16,680 nt of DNA from an uncultured Ruminococcus sp. (GTDB taxonomy: Bacteria; Bacillota; Clostridia; Oscillospirales; Acutalibacteraceae): contig USJJ01000004.1 of the NCBI GenBank assembly GCA_900554995.1, forward strand, positions 1-16,680. The letters are read 5' to 3'. A program made the translations under genes and the position numbers. Position 1 is the first letter of the stretch. The number at the start of each line of letters is the position of its first letter. Below, in pieces: positions 6,823-14,544 of this stretch. The notes beneath the pieces were generated by a model that was not told where the DNA came from, made no database searches, and worked only from the letters and a program-made list of their open reading frames with translations.

Positions 6823-8331
6823 TTATATTGTGCCGTCCCATGTGGAAACTTCTGTTTTCTTCATTTCTTCCTCGTCGAACCAACGTGTTGTTACGCACTT
6901 GCTCTCTGTGAAGAAACGATATGCGTCCTTGCCGAGGCAGTGGAGATCGCCGAAGAACGAATCCTTATGACCTGCAAACGGGAAGAATCCGATCGGAACG
7001 GGAATACCAACGTTTACGCCGACCATGCCGCCGTCCGTGTGACGAACAAACTCACGGGCATAGTAACCGTTCTGAGTGAAGATAACCGAACCGTTTGCAT
7101 ACGGGTTAGCGTTCATAACAGCAAGACCCTCTTCAAAACTCTTAACTCTCTTGATGCAAAGAACGGGGCCGAATACCTCGTCACGGCCGATTGTCATGTC
7201 CTCTGTAACATGATCAAAGATTGTCGGACCTACATAGAAACCGTTTTCATAGCCATCAACAACGCAGTTTCTGCCGTCAAGCACAAGATCCGCGCCCTCT
7301 GCAACGCCCTTGTCTATGTCCTCAAGGACTTCCTTATAGTGCTTCTCATATGTAATCGGGCCGAGCTTTGATGTCTTATCGTATGCCGGGCCGAGTTTAA
7401 GTCCCTTAGCCTGCTTAACAAGCTCTGCCACAAACTTATCTGCGATGCTCTCCTCAACAACGCAGCAGCTCAAAGCCATACATCTCTGACCGGCACAACC
7501 GAATGCAGAGTTCATAACGCCTGCCGCAGTTCTCTCGATCGGAGTATCTGCAAGAACAAGAGCGTGGTTCTTAGCCTGGCAAAGGCACTGGACTCTCTTG
7601 CCTGCGCTTGCAGCCTTTTCATATATAAGTTTGCCGACGGGAGTGGAGCCGACAAATGTGATACCCTTGACATCGGGGCTTTCAAGAATCGTGTTGATCT
7701 CGTTTCTCGAACAGGTGACAACGTTGATAACGCCGTCGGGAACGCCTGCTTCCTTATAAAGCTCGGCAATTCTGAGAGCTGTTCTCGGAGTAAGGCTCGC
7801 TGCCTTGAGAACCATAGTGTTGCCGCATGCGATACAGGTAGGAGCCATCCAGCCGAACGGAATCATTGCCGGGAAGTTTACCGGAACGATACCTGCGAAA
7901 ACGCCCATCGACTCGCGGTACTTAACTGTGTCATAGCCTCTTGAAGCGTCCATAACGCTCTCGCCCATCATAAGTGACGGAACCTGAGTTGCAAGCTCAG
8001 TACCCTCTTTAGCCTTGAGAACGTCGCCCTCGGCCTCAGCCCATACCTTGCCGTTTTCTTCGGCAACAAGCATTGTAAGCTCGTCCATGTGCTTTATAAG
8101 AAGATCACGGATGTTGTAAAGAATCTGTGCTCTCTTGATCGCCGGAGTTGAGCTCCAGCCCGGGAAAGCAGCCTTAGCCGCTGCAATAGCGCCGAGAACC
8201 TCGTCGTTAGTACAGCAGGGAGCATAACCCGTTGTCTCGCCCGTGCTGGGGTTGACAAGAGTGTAGTATTTGTCTGTCTTTGATTCAACGTACTCACCGT
8301 TGACAAAGTATTTGAGTTTTTCTGCGGACAT
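6823..8331 (-). CDS. iolA: Methylmalonate/malonate-semialdehyde dehydrogenase, CoA-acylating (IolA)
   Basis: A 502-residue aldehyde dehydrogenase. PVNFPAMIPFGW (150-161) is the family's substrate/cofactor segment. K176 lies in VLKAAS, where most members have VLKPSE. FVGSTPVGK (226-234) is the Rossmann loop. QAKNHA (252-257) replaces the usual general-base Glu motif, as is typical of CoA-acylating members. GCAGQRC places the catalytic cysteine at C284. It converts malonate semialdehyde plus CoA and NAD to acetyl-CoA and CO2 at the end of inositol breakdown. AAGGAG lies 7 nt before the ATG. It follows iolE after a 239-bp repeat-bearing gap and precedes iolG by 18 bp. The cysteine-rich QCLCQ segment (248-252) differs from the LAGAKNH I remember from Bacillus. 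Confidence 0.92.
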   Translation of the reverse strand: MSAEKLKYFVNGEYVESKTDKYYTLVNPSTGETTGYAPCCTNDEVLGAIAAAKAAFPGWSSTPAIKRAQILYNIRDLLIKHMDELTMLVAEENGKVWAEAEGDVLKAKEGTELATQVPSLMMGESVMDASRGYDTVKYRESMGVFAGIVPVNFPAMIPFGWMAPTCIACGNTMVLKAASLTPRTALRIAELYKEAGVPDGVINVVTCSRNEINTILESPDVKGITFVGSTPVGKLIYEKAASAGKRVQCLCQAKNHALVLADTPIERTAAGVMNSAFGCAGQRCMALSCCVVEESIADKFVAELVKQAKGLKLGPAYDKTSKLGPITYEKHYKEVLEDIDKGVAEGADLVLDGRNCVVDGYENGFYVGPTIFDHVTEDMTIGRDEVFGPVLCIKRVKSFEEGLAVMNANPYANGSVIFTQNGYYAREFVRHTDGGMVGVNVGIPVPIGFFPFAGHKDSFFGDLHCLGKDAYRFFTESKCVTTRWFDEEEMKKTEVSTWDGTI

Positions 8332-8398
8332 TGTTACATCTCCTTGTATGTTATTCTATTTTTTAACTTGTTTTTCAGACCTTCGCTTTGAGTGTGAG

Positions 8399-8447
8399 CC
8401 TCGGTCGGTTTCTGCCGGCTTTCCTTGCCTCCCCCTAAAGGGGCGCC
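8399..8447 (-). repeat. REP-like intergenic element, copy 1
   Basis: On the minus strand it reads GGCGCCCCTTTAG (8447-8435), a G/C-rich middle, then CCGACCGAGG (8408-8399). The same 13-bp core occurs at 15876-15888 on the plus strand, followed by CCGACTGAGG (9 of 10 identical). The core contains CCCC/GGGG self-complementarity. It resembles the short intergenic palindromic repeats spread through many gut Clostridia. Confidence 0.6.
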
Positions 8448-8498
8448 AAGAATCTCTGCTAACTTTTAAACAGAATAATCAAGCTTAGTCTACCTGTT

Positions 8499-8533
8499 CA
8501 AGCCTTCCCTTCGTTGATTCAAGGGGAGGCTTG
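8499..8533. repeat. Long perfect-type hairpin in the iolE-iolA gap
   Basis: CAAGCCTTCCCTT (8499-8511) pairs with AAGGGGAGGCTTG (8521-8533) with a single wobble over a 9-nt loop. Neither strand shows a T-tract after it, so it is more likely a repeat element or an mRNA-processing and stability hairpin than a terminator. Confidence 0.6.
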
Positions 8534-8570
8534 CTTGACTTTCACCTTAATTATTCACTATAAATTATAC

Positions 8571-9464
8571 TCAAAGTCCTGCCTTTTCTGCAATGTAGGC
8601 TCTTGCCATCTTTGCATACTTGAACGGATTTGCGATTGCGGGATCCTGCTCTGCTTCAACGAGCATCCAGCCCTCATAGCCTGTTTCGTCAAGAACGTCA
8701 AAAATCGGCTTGAAGTCAATTGCGCCGTCACCGGGCACGGTGAAAGCACCCATACGAACGCCCTGAAGGAAAGACTTGTGCTCGTCCTTGACCTGCTTAA
8801 CGATCTCCGGGCGGATATCCTTGAGATGAACGTGCTTGATTCTCTTGGCATACTTCTTGAGAACTGCCATGTAGTCCTCGCCGCAATATGCAAGGTGACC
8901 CGAATCAAAAAGGAGGTAAACAGCGTCGGGGTCACACATATCCATCATCTTGTCGATTTCCTCGGCTGTCTGAACAACCGTGCCCATGTGATGATGATAA
9001 ACGAGTGTGATGCCGTATTCCTTGGCGATATTGCCGAGCTTTGAAAGTCCGTCGGTGAACTTCTTCCACTCTTCATCGTTCATAACGTATTTATTCTCAA
9101 AAACAGGTGTATTCATCTGTCCCTGAATGCTGTAGCTCTGCTCCGAAGCACCGATTCTCTTTGCTCCGCAGCCCTTAAGGAATTCGCAGTTCTCTCTGAA
9201 ATCCTTCTCTACCTCTTCAAAGGGCTTTGTGAGAATGAATGATGAGAACCAGCGGTTAGCAATCTGAAGTCCTCTGATATCAAGGTACTCGTGCATTTCC
9301 TCAACGGTCTTTGGATATTTGTTTCCTATCTCACAGCCCTCAAAGCCTGCGAGTGCCATTTCGCTTACGCACTGCTCAAAGGTGTTCTCACTGCCGAGAT
9401 CGGGCATATCGTCGTTTGTCCAGCCGATCGGTGCAATACCGAGTTTAATTTTTTTTGCGTCCAT
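8571..9464 (-). CDS. iolE: Inosose dehydratase (IolE)
   Basis: From the ATG at 9464 the protein has 297 residues, the normal length for IolE. It is a TIM-barrel of the sugar phosphate isomerase/epimerase-like superfamily, starting KIKLGIAPIGWTNDD as is typical of IolE. Likely metal and active-site segments are LVYHHHMGT (154-162), LLFDSGHLAYCG (184-195), HVHLKD (211-216) and LVEAEQDP (268-275). It dehydrates 2-keto-myo-inositol to 3D-(3,5/4)-trihydroxycyclohexane-1,2-dione. The start is chosen because AAGGAGAGG (9469-9477) lies just upstream. Longer readings into iolD have no such site. It is followed by the repeat-bearing gap before iolA. Confidence 0.93.
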   Translation of the reverse strand: MDAKKIKLGIAPIGWTNDDMPDLGSENTFEQCVSEMALAGFEGCEIGNKYPKTVEEMHEYLDIRGLQIANRWFSSFILTKPFEEVEKDFRENCEFLKGCGAKRIGASEQSYSIQGQMNTPVFENKYVMNDEEWKKFTDGLSKLGNIAKEYGITLVYHHHMGTVVQTAEEIDKMMDMCDPDAVYLLFDSGHLAYCGEDYMAVLKKYAKRIKHVHLKDIRPEIVKQVKDEHKSFLQGVRMGAFTVPGDGAIDFKPIFDVLDETGYEGWMLVEAEQDPAIANPFKYAKMARAYIAEKAGL

Positions 9465-9468
9465 GTTA

Positions 9469-9477
9469 CCTCTCCTT
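9469..9477 (-). promoter_or_regulatory. Ribosome binding site fixing the iolE start
   Basis: On the minus strand AAGGAGAGG lies 4 nt before the ATG at 9464, measured from its last G (about 8 nt from the AAGGA core). The open frame extends upstream to 9647, but that extension overlaps iolD and has no ribosome binding site. Confidence 0.8.
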
Positions 9478-9516
9478 GTTAAAGAATTGCGTAGTAAGAT
9501 TTTGTAAGGTGTTGCC

Positions 9517-9559
9517 TTAAGGCAATATCGCACAATTGAGGTGTGCGGTTTTGCCTTAA
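9517..9559 (-). other. Extended hairpin built on the iolD stop codon
   Basis: On the minus strand TTAAGGCAA (9559-9551), which contains the last bases of iolD, can pair with TTGCCTTAA (9525-9517). This 9-bp outer stem encloses a second stem, CGCACA (9547-9542) with TGTGCG (9534-9529), and a 7-nt loop. The downstream arm is itself part of a perfect 14-bp palindrome (9512-9525), so two foldings compete. What follows has only a short A/T stretch, so it is a weak terminator, attenuator or processing site between iolD and iolE. Confidence 0.6.
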
Positions 9560-11487
9560 TACTTTTTAGCCTCAGAAAGTTTCTGCGTTCTTTCGGCAAG
9601 TGCTTCCTTACCCTTTTCGGTACGCGGAATATCCGAACAGCCGACATTCCACCAGCCGCCGTATCCGTCCGTCATGGATTTCGGAAGAACTTTTATATCA
9701 ATGAGCACGGGCTTTGTCTGCTTAAGTGAATCGAGCACTGCTGCCTCAAGCTCATCCATAGTTTTTGCGGTGTATGCGACATAGCCGTAGCCTCTTGCAC
9801 ATGCGGCATAGTCGATATTCATAAATTCACCCTCACGGATCGGCTTGTCGCCGTCACGGTAACGGGCTTCCGTACAGAGCGAATTAACGCCCTGACCCAT
9901 CTGAAGATTGTTGATACAACCGAAGGAAGCATTATCAAAGAGCATGACGTTGATCTTCTTGCCCTCCTGCAATGCGGTCAGCATCTCGGAATGAAGCATA
10001 TTGTAGCTGCCGTCACCGGTGAAAGCGTAAACCTCCTGATCGGGGCAAGCGAGCTTTGATCCGAACGCACCTGCGATTTCATAGCCCATACATGAATAGC
10101 CGTACTCCATATTGTAGGAATAGAGCTTGTCTGTCGTCCACATTCTCTGCATACAGCCGGGAAGCGAACCCGCCGCACCGACTGCAACAGCGTCGGCCGG
10201 GATGAGCTTGCGAATAAGCGAGAGAGCCGCCGTCTGAGTGATAACACCGCCCGTTGCCTTAACGAAGCTTTCAACTGCGTCGGGCATATGGTTCGGAATT
10301 TCGGGAGTGTAGCCCTCGCCGTAGTTAGTTGCGGCAAGACGTGCCATTTCCTTATCCCAATCTGCCTTTGCGTCTGCAATTTCGGTCGTATAAGCCGACT
10401 TGTAGCCGTCAAGATATTTTTCGAGAGCTGTCACACCCTCCTTGGCATCGGCAACCATCTTTATGCTGTCAAGTTTGCCTGCGTGGAATGCGCTGGCATT
10501 GATAGTTACAACCTGAGTGTCGGCATAAAGCCACTTTGACGAGGTTGTGAAATCGGAGAATTTCGTTCCGATACCGATGATCAAATCCGCGTCCCCGGCA
10601 AGCACGTTTGCACTTGAATTGCCTGTTACGCCGATACCGCCGACATTGAGATAATGACTTGATTCGATTGCACTCTTACCTGCCTGGGTCTCGGAGAACG
10701 GGATGTTGTGCTTCTCGCAGAAAGCCTTTACCTGCTCGCCTGCGAACGAATATCTAACACCGCCGCCGACAATAACAAGTGGCTTCTTGCTCTTTTTGAT
10801 TTCAGCGGCAACCGCTTTGACCTCATAGTCACACGGAATCTGCCTGGGAATAAAATGAACTCTTTTTCTGAAAAATTCAACGGGATAATCGTAGCTTTCA
10901 CCCTGAACATCCTGACAGAGAGCGATTGCCGCCGCACCTGTGTGGGCAGGGTCTGTAAGGACTCTCATAGCGTTTGTGAGAGCCGTCATAACCATCTCGG
11001 GACGGGTAATACGGTCAAAATAACGTGTTACCGCTCTGAAAGCGTCGTTGGTCGTGCATGTACCGTCATGGAGCTGCTCAACCTGCTGAAGAACGGGGTC
11101 GGGCTGACGGCTTGCAAATGTGTCGCCCATGAAAAGGAGAAGCGGAATATTGTTGACCGTGGCAGTAGCCGCCGCCGTAACCATATTCGCCGCACCCGGG
11201 CCGATTGACGACATACAGGGTATGATTTTAAGTCTGTTGTTCATCTTGGCGTATGCCGTTGCAGCCTGAGCCATACCCTGCTCGTTTCTGCCCTGCATAA
11301 CCTTTATTGAGTGCTCTGCCTGAGAGAGAGCCTCGCCGACACCGAGAACACAGCCGTGGCCGAAAATAGCATAGAAAAGCTCAACAAATTTGCTTTCAAC
11401 GAGCTTTCCGTCCTGCTCAATGGCAACGTACTGATTGTCAAGATATCTGACGATTGCCTCACCGGCAGTCAATCTGATTGTTTTCAT
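9556..11487 (-). CDS. iolD: 3D-(3,5/4)-trihydroxycyclohexane-1,2-dione hydrolase (IolD)
   Basis: A 643-residue thiamine-diphosphate enzyme, full length for IolD. The N-terminal ThDP domain has the catalytic-type glutamate E69 in RNEQGMAQAATAYA and SSIGPGAANMVTAA (93-106). The central domain holds VIVGGGVRYSFA (238-249) and IGIGTKFSDFTTSS (304-317). The C-terminal domain has the ThDP/magnesium motif GDGSYNML (491-498), closing with DNASFGCINNL (518-528). It opens the trihydroxycyclohexanedione ring by hydrolysis to 5-deoxy-glucuronate. AAAGGA lies about 9 nt before the ATG. It is separated from upstream iolC by a 354-bp repeat region, unusually long for an operon, and is followed by a hairpin on its stop codon. 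Confidence 0.94.
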   Translation of the reverse strand: MKTIRLTAGEAIVRYLDNQYVAIEQDGKLVESKFVELFYAIFGHGCVLGVGEALSQAEHSIKVMQGRNEQGMAQAATAYAKMNNRLKIIPCMSSIGPGAANMVTAAATATVNNIPLLLFMGDTFASRQPDPVLQQVEQLHDGTCTTNDAFRAVTRYFDRITRPEMVMTALTNAMRVLTDPAHTGAAAIALCQDVQGESYDYPVEFFRKRVHFIPRQIPCDYEVKAVAAEIKKSKKPLVIVGGGVRYSFAGEQVKAFCEKHNIPFSETQAGKSAIESSHYLNVGGIGVTGNSSANVLAGDADLIIGIGTKFSDFTTSSKWLYADTQVVTINASAFHAGKLDSIKMVADAKEGVTALEKYLDGYKSAYTTEIADAKADWDKEMARLAATNYGEGYTPEIPNHMPDAVESFVKATGGVITQTAALSLIRKLIPADAVAVGAAGSLPGCMQRMWTTDKLYSYNMEYGYSCMGYEIAGAFGSKLACPDQEVYAFTGDGSYNMLHSEMLTALQEGKKINVMLFDNASFGCINNLQMGQGVNSLCTEARYRDGDKPIREGEFMNIDYAACARGYGYVAYTAKTMDELEAAVLDSLKQTKPVLIDIKVLPKSMTDGYGGWWNVGCSDIPRTEKGKEALAERTQKLSEAKKY

Positions 11488-11520
11488 ATCTTATGATCCT
11501 TTCTTTGAGGATGTTGGGGA

Positions 11521-11562
11521 TAGACGTTAGACGTTAGATGTTAGATTGTAGATATTAGATGT
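11521..11562 (+). repeat. Six tandem heptamers, consensus TAGANNT
   Basis: Reading from 11521 in steps of seven gives TAGACGT, TAGACGT, TAGATGT, TAGATTG, TAGATAT, TAGATGT, with no interruption. The first four bases are invariant; the last three vary. A second array of the same type, inverted, is at 15952-15986. Confidence 0.85.
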
Positions 11563-11571
11563 CTGTACTTT

Positions 11572-11632
11572 CAGTGCTTCTTGCAGTTCGGGAGCTGTAT
11601 GTATATACTGCCCCGAACGAAAAATGTGCTGT
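11572..11632 (+). repeat. 61-bp direct repeat with imperfect hairpin, copy 1
   Basis: Identical to 11763-11823 except for one C/T difference at the eighth to ninth base of the repeat (CTTCTTG versus CTTTTTG). Inside, GTTCGGG pairs with CCCGAAC, then GC with GC, then GTAT with ATAC, with symmetric single mismatches between, giving one tall imperfect hairpin of about 33 nt. Weaker similarity continues downstream (AATTTGCCAAAT here, AAATTAGCCAAAT after copy 2). Confidence 0.85.
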
Positions 11633-11700
11633 ACAGAATTTGCCAAATGTATTCTACCGAACCAAACTGCCAAAACGCATTTTAGTGAGAGATTTTTTGT

Positions 11701-11723
11701 TAGGCGGATTTTATTCCGTCCTA
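11701..11723. repeat. Hairpin between the two 61-bp repeats
   Basis: TAGGCGGA (11701-11708) pairs with TCCGTCCTA (11715-11723) with one bulged base and a TTTTAT loop. It is the central structure of the roughly 250-bp element bounded by the two 61-bp repeats. Confidence 0.5.
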
Positions 11724-11762
11724 CAATCAAACCTCTGAATAAATTTGAGAAAATTTTGTTCA

Positions 11763-11823
11763 CAGTGCTTTTTGCAGTTCGGGAGCTGTATGTATATACT
11801 GCCCCGAACGAAAAATGTGCTGT
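11763..11823 (+). repeat. 61-bp direct repeat with imperfect hairpin, copy 2
   Basis: Second copy of the repeat at 11572-11632, 191 bp further on. Its right-hand flank reaches the iolC stop codon at 11842-11844, so the element sits flush against the end of iolC. Confidence 0.85.
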
Positions 11824-11841
11824 GGGCAAAATTAGCCAAAT

Positions 11842-12855
11842 TTAAGCGCGGGCTACCATTTCGCCGTACTTATCCTTTTCTTCTTTGATAAACTTTTTAA
11901 TTTCATCAACCGTCGGCATGAAGAGTGAGCAGCCGTGAGCGGCAACAAGCATTGAAGCCGATGCACTTCCGAGCTCAAGGCAGTCCATGATGTCGAGACC
12001 TTCGAGAAGTCCGTAAATGAATGCCGAACCGTAGCCGTCACCGCCGCCGAAGGACTTAAATGCCTTGACCGGGAACGGTTTGATTGAATACTCGCCGTCG
12101 GCCGTGTGAGCCGTTGAGCCTTCCTTGCCGTGCTTGATGATGACGATTTTATTACCCATCTTCATCCAGTGCTCGGCTGTCTCCCTGTCGGTTCTGCCGG
12201 GAGCGGAAATAGACTCGGTAAGGTCAAATTCCTCACGGGAACCCATTACCATGTCACTGTTGGAAGCAACGATTGAATAATAAATTGCTATCTCGTCTGC
12301 ATTCTTCCAGTTGTAAGGACGATAGTCGATATCAAAAATAATCTTTGTGCCGACCTTCTTAGCAAGGTACATTGCCTTGAGGCAAGCCTCTCTTGACGGG
12401 CTTTGCGAAAGGGCTGTGCCGCTGATGAGAATAGCCTTTGCGCTCTTTATGTAGTCCTCGTCAACATCGTCCGGGTGGAGCATAAGGTCTGCAATTCCGT
12501 CACGATACATGAGGATGCTGCTTTCGTGCTCCGACTTAATCTCGGTGAATGTAAGACCGAGCTTTTCGCCGCCCTTTGTGCGAGTAACGTGGGAAATGTC
12601 GATTCCCTCGCCTGCAAAGAAATCCTCAACGTATGTGCCGAACTGATCATCGGAAACCTTGCCGATGAAGCCGACCTTCTTGCCCAAGCGTGCAAGGCCT
12701 ACTGCAATGTTGGCAGGAGAACCGCCGACATATTTCTTATAGTTTTCGCACTTATCAAGTGTGTTGTAGTAGTCCGTCGGGTTAAAGTCGATTGCAACTC
12801 TGCCGATCGGGATGAGGTCAAGCTCTCTTGTCTCGTCAAAATCAATGTATTTCAT
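11842..12855 (-). CDS. iolC: 5-dehydro-2-deoxygluconokinase (IolC)
   Basis: A 337-residue PfkB/ribokinase-family sugar kinase. The N-terminal signature is YVGGSPANIAVGLARLG (42-58). EIKSEHESSILMYR (105-118) and DIDYRPYNWK (175-184) are typical IolC segments. The second PfkB signature is FGGGDGYGSAF (269-279), with D273 as the catalytic base; its first Gly and the Gly after Asp differ from the FGAGDSYASAF I remember from Bacillus. It phosphorylates 5-dehydro-2-deoxy-gluconate (DKG) with ATP. CGGAGG lies 7 nt before the ATG. It follows the transporter gene by 30 bp, so it belongs to the same transcript. Its product would go to an IolJ-type aldolase, which is not in this window. Confidence 0.93.
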   Translation of the reverse strand: MKYIDFDETRELDLIPIGRVAIDFNPTDYYNTLDKCENYKKYVGGSPANIAVGLARLGKKVGFIGKVSDDQFGTYVEDFFAGEGIDISHVTRTKGGEKLGLTFTEIKSEHESSILMYRDGIADLMLHPDDVDEDYIKSAKAILISGTALSQSPSREACLKAMYLAKKVGTKIIFDIDYRPYNWKNADEIAIYYSIVASNSDMVMGSREEFDLTESISAPGRTDRETAEHWMKMGNKIVIIKHGKEGSTAHTADGEYSIKPFPVKAFKSFGGGDGYGSAFIYGLLEGLDIMDCLELGSASASMLVAAHGCSLFMPTVDEIKKFIKEEKDKYGEMVARA

Positions 12856-12885
12856 ACTGAAACCTCCGATATATTCAATAAATAA

Positions 12886-14493
12886 TTAACCGATGTGAAT
12901 TCCGCGTTCCTCTCTCTTTTCGGCAAGCTCGAGCGTAATCTTTTCCATCTTTTCGCCGACGAGATCATAGGACTTCATCGGAATCGTGCTGAGAAGAAGG
13001 CTGATGCCGGGAACGATAGAAATAAGTGAGAACATTGCATATCTCATAGTCATCGAAAGATCCGTTGCGGCAACGGCTGCTTCCTTTGCAAGCATTTGTT
13101 CCGGATTAAGACCGATTGCAAGATACATAACTATGATACCTGCCGTTGCAAGGGCATTACCGAGCTTGTTGACGAAGCCCTGGCATGCCGAACCGAGACC
13201 GGTTTCTCTGTATCCTGTTTCCCACTCCATATAGTCAAGGCTGTCGGCAATCATCGCATATGATACGACGTTGAGAACACCGAGCGGAACAGCAGAAATA
13301 ACGAGGAACGGAATGCAGATAAAGAAGCTGAGCTTTCCCGCAACAACAAAGTAGCCGACCAAGGAGGTCAAAAGACTTGCAACGAAGCCCAAGGTGCATG
13401 TTGTTACAACGATCTGTTTGTAATTGAACTTTTTTATAAGTGCAGGCATAAAGAGCATTGCACCGAACATTCCGACTGCCGAGCAAACCGAAAGAATCGT
13501 GCTGACAGATCCGATACTCTTTGAAATAGCTTCGGATCTTTCAAGTCCCGTCATTGTGCTGAGGTCTCCGCCGATATATACCGCATAACGCGCAACATGA
13601 ACAGAAGCCGCCTGAAGCATATATCTGCCGGATGAAAGAACACCCATAATGATAACAAGCATGAGCGGCTTGCACTTGAATATTCTCGAAAGCTGTGAGG
13701 GCTCTCCCTTGACGGCTTTTTTATCGGGAATAACAACACGCTCTTTAACGTGCGGATATGAACTGATATAAAGAATAACGCCGATTACCGCAGCAAACAC
13801 GGCAATCAATATATATTTCATTTTATCATAGTTTATTGTATTTCCGACAACAACCGTGAATTTATTGAAGAAGGTCTGAACCAAATCGTTATCCGACACC
13901 TGCATCTTAGCGCAGAGTCCCGGGAGAACCAAGCCCGCAACAAGATAGAGAGCCATAGGAACAGCCGAACCTACACCGTTAAAGGTACGGGCAACGGAAA
14001 TGAGGTTGCCGCGCTCGTTCGGATTGGGAGTCATAACATTCGGGAGACTCCAGAACGGAACGTCTGCCGCTGTGTAGATCATGCCCCAAAGAACGTAAAC
14101 AACGCCTGCATAAATCATCAAACCTGTTTTGTCAAGGTCGGGATAATAGAACATAAGGAAGGTAAGTAACGCAATGGGAACCGACATGAACACAATATAC
14201 GGCTTCATCTTGCCCCAGCGTGTTGTGTGGCGGTCAATGATCATACCCATGAGAGGATCATTGATGGCGTCCCAAACTCTTGCCAAAAGCATGAGCAGAA
14301 GAACAAAAATAAGAGGGAGCTTCATAACGTTGGTGTAAAAGTCCGAGATGTAGGAGGACATTACACTGTAGATCATGCCCTGTCCGAGTCCCGCCAGACA
14401 GAACATACGAAACTCTTTGGATTCGACAAATTTTTCCTGCATCACGTCGGCGCGGGCGGCCTTTGATGCGGATTTTTTTGAGCTGCTTGCCAT
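12886..14493 (-). CDS. GPH-family sugar:cation symporter, probable inositol importer
   Basis: From the ATG at 14493 the protein has 535 residues and about twelve hydrophobic segments. It belongs to the glycoside-pentoside-hexuronide:cation symporter branch of the major facilitator superfamily. The diagnostic stretch is ARVWDAINDPLMGMIIDR (71-88) followed by TRWGKMKPYI (91-100). D75 and D79 match the two cation-site aspartates of MelB. A 19-residue polar N-terminus and a loop near the middle make it longer than MelB. As first gene of the iol operon, its likely substrate is myo-inositol, which is an inference; the better-known IolT belongs to a different sugar-porter subfamily. The start is chosen from AAGGAG (14501-14506). 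An upstream TTG reading would include this site. Confidence 0.85.
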   Translation of the reverse strand: MASSSKKSASKAARADVMQEKFVESKEFRMFCLAGLGQGMIYSVMSSYISDFYTNVMKLPLIFVLLLMLLARVWDAINDPLMGMIIDRHTTRWGKMKPYIVFMSVPIALLTFLMFYYPDLDKTGLMIYAGVVYVLWGMIYTAADVPFWSLPNVMTPNPNERGNLISVARTFNGVGSAVPMALYLVAGLVLPGLCAKMQVSDNDLVQTFFNKFTVVVGNTINYDKMKYILIAVFAAVIGVILYISSYPHVKERVVIPDKKAVKGEPSQLSRIFKCKPLMLVIIMGVLSSGRYMLQAASVHVARYAVYIGGDLSTMTGLERSEAISKSIGSVSTILSVCSAVGMFGAMLFMPALIKKFNYKQIVVTTCTLGFVASLLTSLVGYFVVAGKLSFFICIPFLVISAVPLGVLNVVSYAMIADSLDYMEWETGYRETGLGSACQGFVNKLGNALATAGIIVMYLAIGLNPEQMLAKEAAVAATDLSMTMRYAMFSLISIVPGISLLLSTIPMKSYDLVGEKMEKITLELAEKREERGIHIG

Positions 14494-14500
14494 ATTAAAT

Positions 14501-14506
14501 CTCCTT
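14501..14506 (-). promoter_or_regulatory. Ribosome binding site fixing the transporter start
   Basis: On the minus strand AAGGAG lies 7 nt before the ATG at 14493. The alternative TTG at 14514 would place this sequence inside the coding region, so it is rejected. Confidence 0.85.
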
Positions 14507-14519
14507 GATATCAAATTGA

Positions 14520-14535
14520 AAGATCGTCTAATCTT
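14520..14535. promoter_or_regulatory. Inverted repeat in the iol operon leader
   Basis: AAGAT (14520-14524) and ATCTT (14531-14535) form a perfect 5-bp inverted repeat with a 6-bp centre, just downstream of the predicted start site. It could be an operator half-site pair, but arms this short occur by chance. Confidence 0.3.
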
Positions 14536-14544
14536 ATCCTTGCT

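Larger units (their letters stand above)
8332..8570. other. Repeat-bearing gap inside the iol operon (iolE-iolA)
   Basis: No gene is seen in these 239 bp. On the minus strand the order is: short AT-rich stretch, 13-bp stem hairpin (8499-8533), AT-rich spacer, REP-like element (8399-8447), then the iolA ribosome binding site. I see no convincing internal promoter. Confidence 0.7.
11488..11841. other. Repeat-rich gap inside the iol operon (iolC-iolD)
   Basis: These 354 bp hold six tandem 7-bp repeats (11521-11562), two copies of a 61-bp hairpin repeat (11572-11632 and 11763-11823) and a hairpin between them (11701-11723). A 100-codon open frame on the minus strand spans most of it. That frame has no ribosome binding site, repeats its own sequence because of the DNA repeats and looks spurious. 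No clear promoter was found on the minus strand. Confidence 0.7.

Noticed and set aside
6940..7371. 143-codon plus-strand open frame inside iolA, and similar frames opposite iolE and iolD
   Set aside because: These are antisense shadows of strongly conserved enzymes, without start signals.
8499..8533. Terminator after iolE
   Set aside because: The stem is strong, but no T-tract follows on the minus strand, and iolA and iolG beyond it have no visible promoter, so full termination here is unlikely.
9465..9647. Longer iolE reading starting at 9647
   Set aside because: The extra 61 codons overlap iolD, have no ribosome binding site and are absent from the normal IolE length.
11527..11829. 100-codon open frame on the minus strand in the iolC-iolD gap
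   Set aside because: It consists of the 61-bp repeats read in two different frames, has no ribosome binding site and no known domain. It is explained by the repeat element.
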